A stretch of 64,000 nt of DNA from Streptomyces diacarni (GCF_003323715.1 NZ_QOIN01000043.1:1-64000); one strand, 5' to 3'; shown: positions 50,605 through 60,684, counted from the stretch's first letter. Notes: generated by a model not told the origin, from the letters alone. Numbers and translations are program-made.

Positions 50605-53600
50605 CTACCCCTGGGAGAAGCGCAGGGTCACCAGCTCGAAGGGGCCGAGCGCCAGTTCCACCGAGCCGTCCTCGGTGGTGGTCACCGCCGTGCGCCCGGC
50701 GGACAGCGGCCGCTCCAGCAGATCGCAGGCCGTCACCCCCGCGAAGGCGAATCCGGGCGTCAGGTTCACCGGTGCGCGCCCGCCGTGCGCCTCGTGGAAG
50801 CGCACCACCACGTCGCCGCTCGCGTCGTCGGCGAGCTTGACCGCGCTGAGGACCACGGCCTCGTTGTCGACGGCCACCAGCGGGGCCACCTCTGCCGTGC
50901 CCTCGGTCTCCCGCACGGGCAGGTTGATGTGCCAGCCCTCGCGTACCGCGTCCCCGATTCCGGCGCCGGGGAGCAGGGCGTAGCGGAAGCGGTGCACTCC
51001 CTGGTCGGTGTGCGGGTCGGGGAACCGGGGAGCGCGCAGCAGCGAGAGGCGCACGGTCGTGGTCGTGCCGCCCGCCGCCGAGGTGTCCTCGCGGGTGGCA
51101 CGCGCGCCGCGGGTGACGTCGTGCCCGTAGGTGGAGTCGGTCACCAGCGCGGCGCCCCAGCCCGGCTCCTCCAGGTGGAGGAATCGGTGGTTGCAGGCCT
51201 CGAACTTGGCGGCGTCCCAGCTGGTGTTGGTGTGGGTGGGCCGGTAGAAGTGTCCGAACTGGGTCTCGGAGGCGTACCGGTCGGTGTGCAGGTCGAGGGG
51301 GAAGGCCGCCTTGAGGAACTTCTCCGTCTCGTGCCAGTCGACCTCGGTGTCCACGTCGAGCCGCTTGACCCCGGCGGCCAGGGTGAGCACCTGCGTGGCG
51401 GACGAGGCGCCGAAGGAGCGGGTGACGCGGACCGAGGCCGCGGCGGGCCGCCCGGCGCGCGCCGGCTCCTCGGTCAGCGCGACCTCGTCGGCGTCGGTGA
51501 GGTCGGTGACGGTGTTGCGGTAGAACGCGTCCACGTCCCAGGCGTCCCACATGTTCGGGAAGTCGGGGTGGAGCTGGAGGAGGTTGGCCGCCTGCCCGGG
51601 GGCGACGGCTTCCCTGCGGGCGGCCAGGTCGTAGGCGGAGACGACGAGTCCGCGCTCGTCGATCTCCACCCGCAGCAGCCCGTTGTCGAGGGTGAAGCCG
51701 CCGCCCTCGCGGGCGGTGGCGGCCACGGTGCCCTCGGGGACGGCGAGCGGGGCCGCGCCGCCTGCGGGCACGCCGCCGCGGGCGTGCGGGGAGGCGTTGA
51801 AGGCGACACGGCCCTCGCCCGCACCGCCTTGCGTGAGGGCACGCTGTGCGGCGTCGATGAGGTCGGTCAGTTCCGCGGCGACCCGCGCGTAGGTCTCCTC
51901 CGCCTCGCGGTGCACCCAGGCGATGGAGGAGCCCGGCAGGATGTCGTGGAACTGGTGCAGCAGCACCGTCTTCCACAGCCGGTCGAGCTGGTCGTACGGG
52001 TAGGGGTGTCCCGCGCGCACGGTGGCGGTGGCCGCCCACAGCTCGGCCTCGCGCAGCAGGTGTTCGCTGCGGCGGTTGCCCCGCTTGGTACCGGCCTGGC
52101 TGGTGAGGGTGGCCCGGTGCAGCTCCAGGTACAGCTCGCCCGCCCACACCGGCGGGTCGGGGTACTCGGCCTCGGCCTTGGCGAAGAAGGCGGCGGGGCT
52201 CTCCCACTCGACGGTGGCCGAGCCCTCCAGGTTCCGCATCCGCGCGGCCTTGGCGATCATCTCCCGTGTGGTGCCGCCACCGCCGTCGCCCCAGCCCGTG
52301 GGCGCCAGCGAGCGGGTGGCGCGACCCTTGTCCTTGAAGTTGCGGGCCGCGTGGGCGATCTCCGAGCCCTTCATGGAGCAGTTGTAGGTGTCCACGGGCG
52401 GGAAGTGGGTGAAGATCCGGGTGCCGTCGATGCCTTCCCAGTTGAACGTGTGGTGCGGGAAGGAGTTGATCTGGCTCCAGGAGATCTTCTGGGTGAGCAG
52501 CCACTTGGCGCCGGCCGCCTTGATGATCTGCGGAAGGCCCGCGGCGAATCCGAAGGTGTCGGGCAGCCACGCCTCGTCGTTCTCGACGCCGAACTCGTCC
52601 AGGAAGAACCGCTTCCCGTGCACGAACTGGCGGGCCATCGCCTCGGAGCCCGGCATGTTGGTGTCGGACTCGACCCACATGCCGCCGGCCGGGACGAAGC
52701 GGCCCTCGGCAACCGCCTCCTTGACCTTCGCGTAGACCTCGGGCCTGTGCTCCTTGATCCAGGCGTACTGCTGAGCCTGCGACATGGCGTAGACGAAGTC
52801 CGGCTCGTCCTCCAGCAGCGCCGTCATGTTGGAGGTGGTACGGGCCACCTTGCGCACCGTCTCGCGCAGCGGCCACAGCCACGCGGAGTCGATGTGCGCG
52901 TGGCCGACGGCGGTGATGCGGTGCGCCGAGGCGCGGGCGGGGGCGCTGAGGACGTCGGTGAGGCAGGCGCGTGCCGCGGCGGCGCTGCCCGGGACGTCCT
53001 GCAGGTCGAGGGCGTCCAGCGCGCGGTCGAGCGCGCGCAGGACCTCCCAGCGCCGGGCGCCGTCGGCGGGCAGCTCCCGCATCAGCTCGTCCAGCACCTC
53101 CAGGTCCATCACCAGGTTCCAGACGTCTTCCTCGAAGACGGCCAGGTCCATCCGGGCCAGCCGGTACTGGGGCTCGCTGCCTGCGGTGTCCTTGTCGCCC
53201 AGGTCGGTGGGGAGGAAGGGGTGGTAGTCGAGGATCACCGGGTTGGAGGCGGCCTCGATGTGCAGGTCGACCGATTCGCCGCCCGCCGCGCTCTCGGCGA
53301 CGCGCACCCACTGGTTGCGCGGGTTGAGCCCCTTCACCGGCGAGCCGTCGGGGCGGTAGACCAGACCCTCGCACTGGAAGCCCGGCATGTTCTCGTCGAA
53401 GCCCAGGTCGAGGACGGCCTCGACGGTGCGGCCCGCCCAGTCGGCCGGCACGCTGCCGGTCACCCGGAACCAGCTGGTGCCCCAGGGCGCGCCCCACCTG
53501 TCCCCCACGGCGACCGGGGAGTGCGGCGCCGCCAGCCCCTCGGCGACCGGGACCGGCTCGCCCGGCGCGTGCCAGACCGTCACCTGGAGCGGGACGGAGG

Positions 53601-53679
53601 AGGAGTGGACGGCGGGGCGGATGCGTTCGTCGAGGACCCGCTTGAGGCGGCCTTCGGTCAGTGCGCGGTCGTCGTGCAT
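50605..53679 (-). CDS. GH38 alpha-mannosidase
   Basis: A 1024-residue intracellular-type glycoside hydrolase of family 38, which removes alpha-linked mannose with retention using a zinc ion. Zinc and catalytic residues are GHAHIDSAWLW (His262, Asp264), the nucleophile Asp374 in LPDTFGFAAGLPQI, and His578 in QFHDILPGSS. The C-terminal beta domains follow (ANLLQLHPDFPNMWDAWDVD onward). There is no signal peptide, so it acts on imported glycans. ATG 53679 has GGAGAG upstream; the gap to the endoglycosidase gene is 34 bases. It is the last gene of the N-glycan operon and is followed by a strong terminator. Confidence 0.95.
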   Translation of the reverse strand: MHDDRALTEGRLKRVLDERIRPAVHSSSVPLQVTVWHAPGEPVPVAEGLAAPHSPVAVGDRWGAPWGTSWFRVTGSVPADWAGRTVEAVLDLGFDENMPGFQCEGLVYRPDGSPVKGLNPRNQWVRVAESAAGGESVDLHIEAASNPVILDYHPFLPTDLGDKDTAGSEPQYRLARMDLAVFEEDVWNLVMDLEVLDELMRELPADGARRWEVLRALDRALDALDLQDVPGSAAAARACLTDVLSAPARASAHRITAVGHAHIDSAWLWPLRETVRKVARTTSNMTALLEDEPDFVYAMSQAQQYAWIKEHRPEVYAKVKEAVAEGRFVPAGGMWVESDTNMPGSEAMARQFVHGKRFFLDEFGVENDEAWLPDTFGFAAGLPQIIKAAGAKWLLTQKISWSQINSFPHHTFNWEGIDGTRIFTHFPPVDTYNCSMKGSEIAHAARNFKDKGRATRSLAPTGWGDGGGGTTREMIAKAARMRNLEGSATVEWESPAAFFAKAEAEYPDPPVWAGELYLELHRATLTSQAGTKRGNRRSEHLLREAELWAATATVRAGHPYPYDQLDRLWKTVLLHQFHDILPGSSIAWVHREAEETYARVAAELTDLIDAAQRALTQGGAGEGRVAFNASPHARGGVPAGGAAPLAVPEGTVAATAREGGGFTLDNGLLRVEIDERGLVVSAYDLAARREAVAPGQAANLLQLHPDFPNMWDAWDVDAFYRNTVTDLTDADEVALTEEPARAGRPAAASVRVTRSFGASSATQVLTLAAGVKRLDVDTEVDWHETEKFLKAAFPLDLHTDRYASETQFGHFYRPTHTNTSWDAAKFEACNHRFLHLEEPGWGAALVTDSTYGHDVTRGARATREDTSAAGGTTTTVRLSLLRAPRFPDPHTDQGVHRFRYALLPGAGIGDAVREGWHINLPVRETEGTAEVAPLVAVDNEAVVLSAVKLADDASGDVVVRFHEAHGGRAPVNLTPGFAFAGVTACDLLERPLSAGRTAVTTTEDGSVELALGPFELVTLRFSQG

Positions 53680-53713
53680 AAGTGCTGCTCTCCGTAGGGG
53701 TTTCCGGTCGGGC

Positions 53714-55831
53714 TTACCAAGGGTGGCTGGTGGAGGCGGAGGAGGACGAGTGGGTGTACAGCTCCCCGACGGTGTGCAGGGTGAAGCGGGCGGTCTTCTC
53801 GTCCTGTTCGGGGCGGAGCCCGGGTACGAAGAAGGCGTGCTGGCAGGTGGCGCCGAGGAAGCGCCGGGTGCCGTCGGGCAGCACGCGGTGCAGCGCGTAG
53901 TGGCGTACCCGCCCCGGGGCGGGCTGCCAGGCCAGGCGCAGCGCGGTGGTGCCGTCGCCGTCCGGTGCCGCGTCGGTGACGCGCAGCGCGCGGGGCGGCG
54001 CGTCAGGCGCCTGGTGCCCGTCGCGCACGGCGAGAGCGCCCAGCCGCCAGCTGGTCGCGGGCGCTGTGCCGCCGGGTGGCCCGTCGACGGGGGTGATGCG
54101 TACGCCCAGCGTCCTGACGGTGCGTGTGCCGGATACGGGCAGGTGGGGACCGAGGCGTACGGTCGCGGTGACCCAGCCGGCGGCGTCGGGCCTGGCGGTG
54201 CCCGCGGGCAGGTAGATGAAGGGCACAGGCGCGCCGGGGCGGTCGGGTTCCGCGAGGGCGACGGCCAGTTCGACGCTGACGCCCGCCGAGCCTTCCGCGG
54301 CGCGGTGGGTGAGCGAGACGGTGGTGTGCGGGCCGGCGGGCAGCCGGGTGGAGTACAGCTCGATCGTCACGGGTGCGTCGAGCCGGCCCGCGACCAGCAG
54401 GCTGCTGCCGCCGTGCCAGGCGTCGGCGAAGTCGAAGGAGACCTGCGGCCGGGTGCCTGTGGTGGTCAGCGCCCAGCGCCGGGCGGGCAGCCTGTCCTGC
54501 AGCCCGAGGTGGTTCCACTGCGCGTCGGAGGTCGCCCGGCCCTCCTCGTACCACCGCAGTCCGTGACCGGTGTTGAAGGTGGTGGCGAAGGGGACGGCGT
54601 CGATGGTGGAGCGGTCGGCGACCACGGCCGCCGGTGCCCGCCAGCCACCGCCCGGATGCCAGGCCTGGGTGGGGTCGAGTGAGGTGCCGGTCCAGAACCT
54701 GTCGTCGGCGGCGTGGAAGCGCTCGGGTGTGCGTTCCTTCTCCCCGAGGTGGGTGAGGGTCCATTCGGGCCGGTAGAAGCCGTAGCTGACGGTGTGGGGC
54801 TTGTCGGTGGGGACGAGGGCGTCCCAGTCGACGTCGGTGTTCCAGCCCTCCTGCTCGACGTCGACGCCCGCCTGGAGCGCGTAGCGGTCGCGGCCGAGGT
54901 CTTCGGCGAACCGGCCGGAGGAGGCGAGGCTGTCCGGGGTCCACCTGAAGTCGAGGAACATCGCGTCGCTGACCTTGCCCCGCGCGTCGTGGAAGAAGTC
55001 GCGGTTGGTCTCGTTCAGCGCGCCCTGCCAGCCCACCTCGCCTGTGCGGGTGAGCGCGTCGTACCAGGTCAGCCGCAGGCCGTGGGCGTCGCACAGGGTT
55101 CGCATCCGGCGCAGGAAGCCGTGCATGTGCCCGGCGAGTGCGGCGTCGCCGCCCTCGGTCTCGGCGTTGACGAACCAGCCGTCGAAGCCGTGGGCCACGG
55201 CCACCTGGGCCAGCCGGTCCGCCAGCGGGTAGCCGCCCGAGGCGTCCCGCTGCACGAGGTCGCGGGTCCAGCGCAGCGTTCCGCCGTGGCCGACAGGCGG
55301 CAGGAAGACGGTGCCGAGGACGGGCACGCCGTTGCGGTGCGCGGCGTCCACGACCGGGGCGTTGGGCGCGAGGATCAGCCCCTCCCCCGCCGAGCCTCCC
55401 CAGAAGACCAGCTCGTCCAGGTACGCCCACTGGGTGAGGGCGTAGTAGTCGGCGCTGCCGCCGCCCTGCGCCGGATTGCCCGCTGTGTGGTCGAAGGCGA
55501 CCAGGGCGCTGATACGAGCCTGCCCCGGCCTCGCCGAGGTGTTGGCGGCGACGGGTGTGAAGCGCCGGGCCAGGGGGACCGAAGCCCTGTTGAAGGGCAG
55601 GTCCGCGTCCTCCTCGGGACGCCAGTCCTTCAGGCTCCGCCACACGACGCCCTCGCCGGGCGAGCCCGAGGGGAGCGTGTCGGGGAACCAGTAGGAGGCG
55701 TAGGGCTGTCCGGCTCCACTGCCCGCGCCGGAGGCACGGGCGGCGGCACGCGCGGAGGCGGGCACGGTGAGCGGACCGAGGAGGGCGGCGGCGGCCGTCG
55801 TGGCCGAGCCCAAGACGGTGCGGCGCCTCAT
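53714..55831 (-). CDS. GH85 endo-beta-N-acetylglucosaminidase
   Basis: A 705-residue secreted enzyme that cleaves the chitobiose core of N-linked glycans. The signal is MRRRTVLGSATTAAAALLGPL, a twin-arginine-like start with a short hydrophobic core. The catalytic barrel shows YASYWFPDTLPSG, ALVAFDHTAGNPAQGG and FDGWFVNAETEGG, with Asn222 and Glu224 the oxazoline-stabilising and acid residues typical of family 85. C-terminal beta-sandwich regions follow (SFDFADAWHGGSSLLVAGRL, then a fibronectin-like end). ATG 55831 overlaps the stop of the GH5 gene (ATGA). It frees high-mannose glycans carrying one GlcNAc for import by the adjoining ABC system. Confidence 0.93.
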   Translation of the reverse strand: MRRRTVLGSATTAAAALLGPLTVPASARAAARASGAGSGAGQPYASYWFPDTLPSGSPGEGVVWRSLKDWRPEEDADLPFNRASVPLARRFTPVAANTSARPGQARISALVAFDHTAGNPAQGGGSADYYALTQWAYLDELVFWGGSAGEGLILAPNAPVVDAAHRNGVPVLGTVFLPPVGHGGTLRWTRDLVQRDASGGYPLADRLAQVAVAHGFDGWFVNAETEGGDAALAGHMHGFLRRMRTLCDAHGLRLTWYDALTRTGEVGWQGALNETNRDFFHDARGKVSDAMFLDFRWTPDSLASSGRFAEDLGRDRYALQAGVDVEQEGWNTDVDWDALVPTDKPHTVSYGFYRPEWTLTHLGEKERTPERFHAADDRFWTGTSLDPTQAWHPGGGWRAPAAVVADRSTIDAVPFATTFNTGHGLRWYEEGRATSDAQWNHLGLQDRLPARRWALTTTGTRPQVSFDFADAWHGGSSLLVAGRLDAPVTIELYSTRLPAGPHTTVSLTHRAAEGSAGVSVELAVALAEPDRPGAPVPFIYLPAGTARPDAAGWVTATVRLGPHLPVSGTRTVRTLGVRITPVDGPPGGTAPATSWRLGALAVRDGHQAPDAPPRALRVTDAAPDGDGTTALRLAWQPAPGRVRHYALHRVLPDGTRRFLGATCQHAFFVPGLRPEQDEKTARFTLHTVGELYTHSSSSASTSHPW

Positions 55832-57177
55832 GTCTGCTCCTCGGTGGTCCGTGCGGCGGCCTGCTCGACGGTGACCAGGTCGGTGATGCCGCGGGCGGCC
55901 AGGTGTGCGGTGTCGCGGGACCGTTCGGCCAGCACCACGGCAGGGCGCACCCCCGCGGCGGTCAGCCGCGCGAACGCCTCGAAGAAAGCGCCGCCGGGTG
56001 CGCACACGGACCTGCCGGGCCGGGCGCCGTCCGCGTCGCCGCTGACTCGTGGCCCCCCGGGATGCTTCCCCTCAGGACCTTCGGGATGCGCGTCGAGCAC
56101 GAGGGCCGTGGTGCGCGGTGCGGGCGCTCGCGCGGCCACCCGGTACTCCCGTACGGCGTCGGCCAGCGCGCGGGCCGCGGGCTTGGGCTGCTGGTCCTCG
56201 GTGAACAGGCCGAGGGAGTACTCGAGTTCCGGGAAGTCGGCGAGACCGCGGGAGACGTCGTGGGAGCACCACCAGGTGACGCCCCACACGTCTTCGCAGT
56301 CGAGTGCCGCCTCGACGGTCGCCCGGGTGAAGGCGGCGGCGTGCTCGGCGGGGACGTGCGGTGCGGGTGCGCCCACCTCCTGGAGCCACACAGGCCTGTG
56401 CGGCTCGTCGGCCCACGCCTTGGACAGTTCGATCAGGTAGGCGGCGTGGTGTTCGGTGGCGGTCCCCGCGTGGCCGTGCCGCTGCGCGGTGCCGTTGAAG
56501 ACCCAGGAGTGGACGGCTGTCGCGGCGCCGAGGCGGGCGGCGTGCGCGGGGGTGAAGGGGTGCCCGTCCAGGTACCAGGCCGCGTCGTACTCGGCGTGCA
56601 GGTGCCACTTGTCGGGGGCGCCCTCGCGGCAGGCCTCCAGCATGCGCCGCAGCCAGCGTTCGGCCTGGTCCTGGGTGATGCGGTCGGGGTCGGGGTGCGG
56701 GTCGCCGGAGAACTGGTTGATCTCGTTGCCCACCGTCATGCCGAGGAAGTGGGGCCGGTCGGCGAGGGCGGCGGCGAGAGTGCGCAGGTAGGTGGCCTCG
56801 CCCTCGACGACGTCCGGGTCGGTGAAGAGGTTGCGGCGGTGCCAGGTCCCGGTCCAGGCGGGCAGGAAGTCGAAGCTGGACAGGTGGCCCTGCAACCCGT
56901 CCACGTTGACGTCGAGGCCGCGTTCACCGGCGGCGTCGACGAGCCGCACCAACTGCTCGACGGCGCGGGGCCGCACGAGGGCCCGGTTGGGCTGGAAGAG
57001 CGGCCACAGGGGGAAGACGCGGATGTGGTCGAGGCCGAGGGAGGCGATGGCGTCGAGGTCGGTGCGCACCGCGTCCAGGTCGAAGTCGAGCCAGTGGTGG
57101 AACCAGTCGCGGGAGGGGGTGTAGTTGACTCCGAAGCGCGGAGCGGCCGAGGGCGTGGGGGCGGACGTGTGCGTCAT
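55828..57177 (-). CDS. GH5-family enzyme, GH5_18-like beta-mannosidase
   Basis: A 449-residue TIM-barrel hydrolase without a signal peptide. The acid/base Glu152 is in TVGNEINQF and the nucleophile Glu267 in WLQEVGAP; the opening FGVNYTPSRDWFHHWLDFDL and RVFPLWPLFQPNR resemble GH5 subfamily 18. Characterised members of that subfamily hydrolyse Man-beta-1,4-GlcNAc, the core disaccharide of N-glycans. The gene order GH5, GH85, GH38 fits this exactly. The last 90 residues are Pro/Gly-rich with a small alpha/beta element (VAARAPAPRTTALVLDAHPE) not seen in the core. ATG 57177 lies 52 bases after the permease gene. Subfamily assignment is from pattern memory. Confidence 0.8.
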   Translation of the reverse strand: MTHTSAPTPSAAPRFGVNYTPSRDWFHHWLDFDLDAVRTDLDAIASLGLDHIRVFPLWPLFQPNRALVRPRAVEQLVRLVDAAGERGLDVNVDGLQGHLSSFDFLPAWTGTWHRRNLFTDPDVVEGEATYLRTLAAALADRPHFLGMTVGNEINQFSGDPHPDPDRITQDQAERWLRRMLEACREGAPDKWHLHAEYDAAWYLDGHPFTPAHAARLGAATAVHSWVFNGTAQRHGHAGTATEHHAAYLIELSKAWADEPHRPVWLQEVGAPAPHVPAEHAAAFTRATVEAALDCEDVWGVTWWCSHDVSRGLADFPELEYSLGLFTEDQQPKPAARALADAVREYRVAARAPAPRTTALVLDAHPEGPEGKHPGGPRVSGDADGARPGRSVCAPGGAFFEAFARLTAAGVRPAVVLAERSRDTAHLAARGITDLVTVEQAAARTTEEQT

Positions 57178-57229
57178 CGTGTGGTGGTGTTCCCGGGGGT
57201 AGGGGGCGGCGTTGTCGCGGTGCGGTGTC

Positions 57230-58186
57230 TCAGCCCTTGACGGCGCCCTCACCGACGCCGCGGAAGAAGTAGCGCTGGAGACAGGCGAACATCACGATCA
57301 GCGGCAGTACGGCGATGATGGTGCCGGCCGCCACGAGCCGCTGGTCGTCGGCGAAGGTGCCGTGCAGGTAGTTGAGGCCCACGGTGAGGGTGAAGTTGGC
57401 GGGGTCGCTGAGCACGATCAGGGGCCACAGGAAGTCGTCCCATGCGGCCATGAAGGCGAAGATCGCCACGACGGCCAGCGTGCCCTTGACGGAGGGCAGC
57501 GCGATCCGCACGAACCGCTGCCAGACGTTGGCGCCGTCCACGAGGGCGGCTTCCTCCACCTCGAACGGCAGGTGGGAGAACGCGTTGCGCATCAGCAGCA
57601 CGTTCATGGCACCGACGGCGCCGGGCAGCAGCACCCCGAGCAGGGTGTTGTTGAGGTGGAGCGCCCGCGCCATGGTGAACTGGGCGATGATGATGCTCTC
57701 GAGCGGGACGAGCATCGCCATCACGAAGACGACCACGGCGACCCCGCGTCCGCGGAAGCGGAGCCGGGCGAGCGCGTAGCCCGCCAGGGACGCGCCGACG
57801 AGGTTGGTCGCCACGCTGCCGACGGCCACCGCGAGGGAGTTGAGCGCGTAGTCCCACACCGGGATGATCTCGGCGACGCCCGCGTAGTTGTCGAGGGTGG
57901 CATCCGAGGGCAGCAGCTTGGGCGGGTAGCTGTAGATGTCCTCGCCCGGCCCCTTGAGCGAGGTGGACAGCTGCCACAGGAAGGGGCCGACCATGACGGC
58001 GAACACGACCAGCAGCAGCAGGTAGCGCAGCGCGGTCTGCCACCCGGGGGGCCGTCTGCCGTCCTCCCCCGCCGGCCCGCGGAGCCGGCGGGGACCCGGG
58101 CTCCCTGAGCGGCGCGCGCCTTCGCGGCCCGCCTGCTCGGTGTCCGGTCCGGTGCGCGGCGCCGGATGCGCGGTGGCGGCTCCCAT
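57230..58186 (-). CDS. Carbohydrate ABC transporter permease (MalG-like)
   Basis: A 318-residue inner-membrane permease with six hydrophobic helices. The EAA loop that contacts the ATPase is EEAALVDGANVWQRFVRIALP. The start region is hydrophilic and Arg/Gly/Pro-rich (about 50 residues), longer than most homologues. The C-terminus RYFFRGVGEGAVKG is the classic ending of CUT1-family permeases. ATG 58186 overlaps the stop of the other permease by one base (TAATG). The matching ATPase is not encoded here; streptomycetes often use a shared MsiK ATPase for such importers. Substrate is inferred as N-glycan oligosaccharides from the operon. Confidence 0.93.
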   Translation of the reverse strand: MGAATAHPAPRTGPDTEQAGREGARRSGSPGPRRLRGPAGEDGRRPPGWQTALRYLLLLVVFAVMVGPFLWQLSTSLKGPGEDIYSYPPKLLPSDATLDNYAGVAEIIPVWDYALNSLAVAVGSVATNLVGASLAGYALARLRFRGRGVAVVVFVMAMLVPLESIIIAQFTMARALHLNNTLLGVLLPGAVGAMNVLLMRNAFSHLPFEVEEAALVDGANVWQRFVRIALPSVKGTLAVVAIFAFMAAWDDFLWPLIVLSDPANFTLTVGLNYLHGTFADDQRLVAAGTIIAVLPLIVMFACLQRYFFRGVGEGAVKG

Positions 58187-59112
58187 TACGCGTCCTCCTT
58201 CCGGTTGGCCCGCAGCACCAGCAGCATCAGGCCGAGCGTGATGACGAAGACGACGACGGAGAGCGCCGAGGCGTATCCCACGCGTCCGTTGAGTCCGGTA
58301 CCGACCTGCTGGACGAGCTGCACCAGCGTGGTGTCCTCTCCCGCGGGGCCGCCGTTCTCCCCCGCGAGGAGGTAGACCTCGGAGAAGACCTTGAAGGCGC
58401 TGACCGAGGAGAGCGCGCCGACCAGCACCATGGTGCTGCGCAGGGCGGGGACGGTGACGCTGAGGAAGCGGCGCACGGGCCCCGCCCCGTCGACGGCGGC
58501 GGCCTCGTGGAGCTCCCTGGGCACGTTGTTCAGCACCGCCAGGTAAATGATCATGTAGTAGCCGAGGCCCTTCCAGACCGTCAGCAGCATCGCGCTCAGC
58601 AGGATCAGCGTCGAGTCGCTGAGGAAACCCACCGGGCTCGCGCCCAGCGCTTCGAGGATGCCGTTGACCAGCCCGCGGTCGTCCAGCATCCAGGACCAGA
58701 TCAGGCCCACGACCACCACGGAGGCGACGACGGGTGTGTAGAAGGCCGCCCGGAAGAAGGCGATACCGGGAATGTGCCGCCTCACGAGCATCGCGAGCAG
58801 CAGCGGCAGCAGCACCAGCAGCGGCACGGTCACCAGCACGTACAGGCAGCTGTTGCCGAGCCCCGTCCAGAACATCTCGTCGTGCAGGAGCCGGCGGAAG
58901 TTGGCGAGCCCCACGAAGGAGCCCGGCACCAGCGTCCGGTTGTCGGTGAAGGAGTTGCCCACGGTCAGGAGGAAGGGGGCGAGGCTGAAGGCGGTGACGG
59001 CCAGCAGACCGGGCGCGAGGAACAGCCACGGGCTGGCGGGCAGGTGTCTGCGCACGCGCCGGGGCGCCGGCTTGGGCGCTGTCCCGGGTGGTGCGGTGGT
59101 GGCTGACGTCAT
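58186..59112 (-). CDS. Carbohydrate ABC transporter permease (MalF-like)
   Basis: A 308-residue permease with six helices: PASPWLFLAPGLLAVTAFSL, SCLYVLVTVPLLVLLPLLLAML and four others. The EAA loop is HEAAAVDGAGPVRRFLSVTVP. It belongs with CUT1-family sugar importers that pair with the following permease and the lipoprotein encoded upstream. ATG 59112 is chosen because AGGAACC lies just before it and the preceding GTG-led extension has no support. The gap to the binding-protein gene is 120 bases, small enough for a single transcript. Helices and EAA motif are intact. Confidence 0.92.
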   Translation of the reverse strand: MTSATTAPPGTAPKPAPRRVRRHLPASPWLFLAPGLLAVTAFSLAPFLLTVGNSFTDNRTLVPGSFVGLANFRRLLHDEMFWTGLGNSCLYVLVTVPLLVLLPLLLAMLVRRHIPGIAFFRAAFYTPVVASVVVVGLIWSWMLDDRGLVNGILEALGASPVGFLSDSTLILLSAMLLTVWKGLGYYMIIYLAVLNNVPRELHEAAAVDGAGPVRRFLSVTVPALRSTMVLVGALSSVSAFKVFSEVYLLAGENGGPAGEDTTLVQLVQQVGTGLNGRVGYASALSVVVFVITLGLMLLVLRANRKEDA

Positions 59113-59232
59113 TCCGGTTCCTGGTCCTTTTCCTGGTCCTTCGATCGGCTCGACTCGTCGCGTCCGGCCCACGCCTGTGCGCTGCGGCGGCGCGGTCCCA
59201 CGCCCCGCCGCCGTGCGGCCTGGTCCCGCGCC

Positions 59233-60534
59233 TCAGCCGAGTTGCAGCAGGCGGTTGCATTCCTCCGCGGCGCGGCGCAGCGCCTTCTCGGGCGACTCGT
59301 CACCGCGCAGCGCCCGGGTGACGGCGTTCTGCAGCACCGTCTTCATGTCGTCGCTCAACAGCACCGGGGTGTAGTTGACGGCCTTCTCCAGCGACTTGGC
59401 GGAGGCGACACGCACCCGCGTCTTGTCCGTGCCGTCCTGCTCGGTGAAGAAATCCCCGTCCAGCGCGCCCTTGGTGCTGGGGAAGACGGTGGTCTCGTGG
59501 GCGAACGCCATCTGGTTCTCGGCGTTGGTCACGAAGTGCGCGAAGGCGACGGACGTGGCCTTGTTGTCACCCGCCGCGTTGACCATCAGGCCCTGCACGT
59601 ACATGTTGGGGTGCCCGGTGTTGTTCGGCGCGTCGGTGATACCGATGTGCTCGTAGAGACTCGGTGCGTCCTTCTTGAACTTGTCCAGGTCCAGGGCGCT
59701 GCCGGGGTTCATCGCCACGGACTGCTGCATGAACTTCCGCCCTGCCTGCTCGGGCGTGGAGGTGAACGCCTGCGAGTCCAGGGCCCCGGCCCGGTAGAGC
59801 TTCCTGTAGCGCTTCAGCAGTTCGACGCCCTTGGGCTCGTCGAAGGTGAAGGCGGTGCCCGAGGAGTTCATCACCCGCACGCCGTAGCGCCCGAAGTCCT
59901 CGATGGTGGGCACGTTGGCCAACGTCGCGATCTTCCCGCCGCTGCGCTCGGCCATCGTCAGCGCGGCGTCGAAGAGTTCGTCGTAGGTCCGCGGCGGATC
60001 GTCCGGGTCGAGGCCTGCCTTGTCGAAGAGACGCTTGTTGTAGAAGAGCGGCCCGGTGTTGAGGTACCAGGGGAAGGCGTAGGTGCCCTTCATGCCCGGT
60101 ATCTTCGTGCTCTTCCACGCAGCCGGCAGGTACTCGTCCCGGTACTGCGGGGCCGCGCTGTCGAGATCGAGCGCCAGGTGGGCCTTCGCCAGCGGGGCGG
60201 CGAGATCGGGTGAGACGTTCACGACGTCGGGCAGGGTGCCGCCGGCGGCATCCGCGCTGATCTTGTCCGCGTAGCCCTCCGCGGGCTGGTCGACCCACTT
60301 CACGTGCGTGCCCGGGTACTTCTTCTCGAACTTGTCGATCAGCTTCTCGAAGTAGCCCCGATAGGCGGCCCGCAGGCTCCAGGTCTGGAAAGTGATCGTC
60401 CCGCGCACCTCGCCCTCGGCGCTCGTGGTGTCCACGTTCTGTGTCCCCACGGTGCAGGCGGAGAGGGCGAGGGCCCCCACGAGGGCGAGGGCGGCCGCGC
60501 GGGAACTGCGCACGGCTTCGCGGGACTTGCGCAC
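59233..60534 (-). CDS. ABC transporter sugar-binding lipoprotein
   Basis: A 433-residue extracellular solute-binding protein (family 1). The lipobox LALSAC places the lipidated Cys at residue 27, after a basic start and hydrophobic stretch. The mature domain has GTITFQTWSLRAAYRGYFEKL, TLPDVVNVSPDLAAPLAKA and GTYAFPWYLNTGPLFYNKRLF, which is the classic binding-protein hinge. It would capture oligomannose glycans released by the GH85 enzyme. GTG 60534 has AAGGAG 12 bases upstream. It is the first gene of the minus-strand operon; its promoter faces the LacI gene, with twin operators between them. Confidence 0.93.
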   Translation of the reverse strand: MRKSREAVRSSRAAALALVGALALSACTVGTQNVDTTSAEGEVRGTITFQTWSLRAAYRGYFEKLIDKFEKKYPGTHVKWVDQPAEGYADKISADAAGGTLPDVVNVSPDLAAPLAKAHLALDLDSAAPQYRDEYLPAAWKSTKIPGMKGTYAFPWYLNTGPLFYNKRLFDKAGLDPDDPPRTYDELFDAALTMAERSGGKIATLANVPTIEDFGRYGVRVMNSSGTAFTFDEPKGVELLKRYRKLYRAGALDSQAFTSTPEQAGRKFMQQSVAMNPGSALDLDKFKKDAPSLYEHIGITDAPNNTGHPNMYVQGLMVNAAGDNKATSVAFAHFVTNAENQMAFAHETTVFPSTKGALDGDFFTEQDGTDKTRVRVASAKSLEKAVNYTPVLLSDDMKTVLQNAVTRALRGDESPEKALRRAAEECNRLLQLG

Positions 60535-60684
60535 GACGAACAGCTCTCCTTCGAGCAGGACGGGAACACGCCGCGGAGCGGCCGCCGTCCGGCGAACGAG
60601 CGGACAGGGGCTCCCGGCGGGACGGCGCTGACATCGATGTCAGGCGGCGGTGCCGGGGAATAAGCTGCATTGCCGCGCCGGGAA

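Noticed and set aside
50473..53697. Plus-strand open frame of 1074 codons opposite the GH38 gene
   Set aside because: It is the antisense shadow of the mannosidase; composition is Gly/Arg/Val-rich with no recognisable domain.
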